From Prauserella flavalba (GTDB lineage: Bacteria; Actinomycetota; Actinomycetes; Mycobacteriales; Pseudonocardiaceae), in NCBI RefSeq assembly GCF_003202235.1, contig NZ_MASU01000007.1:124001-188000 (forward strand): a DNA stretch of 64,000 nt. Reading direction: 5' to 3'. The notes beneath the pieces were generated by a model. The model was not told where the DNA came from and searched no databases. It was given only the letters and a program-made list of their open reading frames with translations. Each line of letters begins with the position of its first letter. Within the stretch, counting starts at the first letter, position 1. This document shows positions 62,757 through 64,000 of this stretch, piece after piece. Position numbers and translations under genes: made by a program.

Positions 62757-63638
62757 CTACACCGCGCAGGTGTCGAGCAGAGCCCACAGCGCCGAGGGGC
62801 CGATCACCCCGGCACCCTCCGCGCGCACCCGGTCCCTCAGCAGCCGGTCGGCGGTCACCACCAGGACGTGGTCACGGGGCCGCTGCCGCATCAGCGCGGC
62901 CGTGGTCGCCACGATCGCGCTGTCGCCGTCGTGCTCGGCGGGCACGACCTCCACCGCGTCCACTGCGGCCGTTTCCCTCGCCTGGCCCTCCACGACCAGC
63001 ACGATCCTCGGCCACCAGACCCACAGGCCGTCGTGGTCCAGATCGAGATCGGTGGCCTCGACACCGGCGCTGCCCAGCAGCGCCAGCCGGTCGCGCAGCC
63101 GGCCCGCCGCGGCGGCCCGGTCACGCCACCAGCCGTCGGGGCGGGCGCCCACCACGTTGGCCGCGTCGACCACGAGCACCAGCTCGCGGTCCAGCTGGGC
63201 ACGCAGGCTCGGCCACGCGGCGGCGAAGTTGCGGTGCAGCGGATACTTCTCCACCTCGGCGGGATCGACCCAGTCCAGCGCGGTGCTCTCGGCGTTGGCG
63301 ACCCGGGGGCGGACCGAGCCGTCCGCCGTGGCGAGCACCGTCGTGTAGCGCCAGGTGCCGTGGTCCTCGGCCCGCGCGGACAGCACGCGCACCGAGCCCG
63401 CGGGCACGGCGGTCTCCTCCTCGGTCTCCCTGGTCGCCGCTTGCGCGGGCGTCTCGTCGGAACGGATAGCGCCTCCCGGCAGCGCCCAGGTCTCGCCGTG
63501 GTGGGTCCACCCGGCGCGGTGCTGGAGCAGCACACCACGCCGCGGGTCGGTCAGCAGCAGCCCGGCGGCACCGTGCAGCCCCCAGTGCCGCTCCCCGCAC
63601 ACGCAGCTGACGAACCCGTCGCCGTCACCGAGCAGCAT
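62757..63638 (-). CDS. Nudix hydrolase fused to a NYN/PIN-like domain
   Basis: A 293-residue two-domain protein. The N-terminal Nudix domain has the box GGAIRSDETPAQAATRETEE with its REUxEE core, preceded by a CVCGERHWG (CxC) that may bind zinc. From about 150 a NYN/PIN-like domain begins with LVLVVDAANVVGARPDGWW (acidic residue and Asn typical of NYN), then a mid-domain acidic HDGDSAIVATTAALM and the usual VVTADRLLRDRV. The fusion would join nucleotide-diphosphate cleavage with RNA cleavage or binding. ATG 63638. Confidence 0.82.
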   Translation of the reverse strand: MLLGDGDGFVSCVCGERHWGLHGAAGLLLTDPRRGVLLQHRAGWTHHGETWALPGGAIRSDETPAQAATRETEEETAVPAGSVRVLSARAEDHGTWRYTTVLATADGSVRPRVANAESTALDWVDPAEVEKYPLHRNFAAAWPSLRAQLDRELVLVVDAANVVGARPDGWWRDRAAAAGRLRDRLALLGSAGVEATDLDLDHDGLWVWWPRIVLVVEGQARETAAVDAVEVVPAEHDGDSAIVATTAALMRQRPRDHVLVVTADRLLRDRVRAEGAGVIGPSALWALLDTCAV

Positions 63639-63647
63639 CCCGCCAGC

Positions 63648-64000
63648 CTAGTCATACGAGCCGGCGCTTTCCTCCCTCGCGAGGGTCGCGGCCCCGACGA
63701 TCGCGGCCTCGTCGCCGAGCTGAGCGGTCCTGATCCGCGCGAGCGGGCGGTGGCCGGCGCCCGTCACGGCGTGCGCGTAGTGCTCCCGCGCCTCGTCGAG
63801 AAACAGCGGCGCCGACTCCGACACCCCGCCGCCGATCACGATCACCTCGGGGTCGTAGACGTCGGCGACCAGCGCCAGGCCCTCCCCCAGCCAGCGGGCG
63901 AGCTCGGCCATCGCGAGCTGCGCCACCGGATCGCCGTCGCGCGCGGCTCCGGCGACCCTCCGGCCCGTGACCGAACCGGGGTCGCCGGCGATCTCCCGCG
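63648..64000 (-). CDS. ROK-family sugar kinase, C-terminal part (cut by window edge)
   Basis: The last 117 or so residues of a ROK kinase such as glucokinase. The start lies beyond 64000. AELARWLGEGLALVADVYDP and VIVIGGGVSESAPLFLDEAR are the characteristic C-terminal ROK segments, with the nucleotide-binding GGGV. The zinc-binding Cys motif and catalytic Asp must lie outside the window. It ends 9 nt before the Nudix-NYN gene start on the same strand, so the two may be one operon. Confidence 0.85.
   Translation of the reverse strand, partial: REIAGDPGSVTGRRVAGAARDGDPVAQLAMAELARWLGEGLALVADVYDPEVIVIGGGVSESAPLFLDEAREHYAHAVTGAGHRPLARIRTAQLGDEAAIVGAATLAREESAGSYD

Overview
This window is very GC-rich DNA with actinobacterial gene content. 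It has GTG starts, ATGA-type gene overlaps, F420-dependent enzymes, a cvn conservon, a DUF397/XRE pair and a complete KstR-type sterol-catabolic regulon. The GGED motif in phosphofructokinase, as in the PPi-dependent enzyme described from Amycolatopsis methanolica, and the general gene mix point to a Pseudonocardiaceae member (Amycolatopsis, Prauserella or Saccharomonospora type). The genus is an inference. No rRNA, tRNA or CRISPR was seen.

Sterol region, about 1-27,000. A thiolase C-terminus opens the window. The hsaA-hsaD-hsaC-hsaB operon (minus strand, 6241 to 2781) carries out ring A/B cleavage. A KstD-like flavoprotein is divergent from the plus-strand operon kstD-kshA-(small Cys protein)-kshB-hsd4B, which gives delta-1 dehydrogenation and 9-alpha-hydroxylation. 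The minus-strand operon chsE1-chsE2-chsH1/chsH2-ltp2 (igr operon without cyp125) removes the last three side-chain carbons. Bile-acid-type dehydrogenase fadE34 is divergent from the repressor gene kstR. Six sites fitting TnnAACnnGTTnnA (three exact, three with one mismatch) sit exactly at these promoters, so the window shows most of a KstR regulon. A vapBC toxin-antitoxin pair lies beside the hsa operon.

Between 20,260 and 22,700 is a scar of horizontal traffic. It holds a WS/DGAT C-terminal remnant joined to a truncated ISL3 transposase, a three-gene RHH/VOC/methyltransferase operon with an unusual CTAG operator, and a gene remnant.

Region 27,000-43,600 holds two F420-dependent LLM oxidoreductases, the fused isobutyryl-CoA mutase icmF, the cvnABCD signalling conservon, a long gene-poor stretch (37.3-38.5 kb), a polyamine operon (type III decarboxylase, speD, speE) and small membrane or cell-wall genes. 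Region 43,800-51,700 has alpha-methylacyl-CoA racemase plus an acyl-CoA dehydrogenase with a divergent TetR regulator, an aldehyde dehydrogenase and a large LuxR-type ATPase regulator. Region 51,700-64,000 has a DUF397/XRE pair, tesB, pyruvate kinase, a phosphofructokinase (probably PPi-type), DAHP synthase behind a Tyr-Phe-Trp-Phe leader peptide, RNase AS, an acyltransferase, a lipase-like hydrolase, a Nudix-NYN fusion and the end of a ROK kinase.

Two themes stand out. The first is a family of very long, near-perfect palindromes with a shared AAGGCCACCTT core, four of five lying exactly between converging genes. The second is the set of promoter/leader architectures, including an apparent aromatic-amino-acid attenuator and several GTG starts 6-7 nt after a -10-like hexamer.
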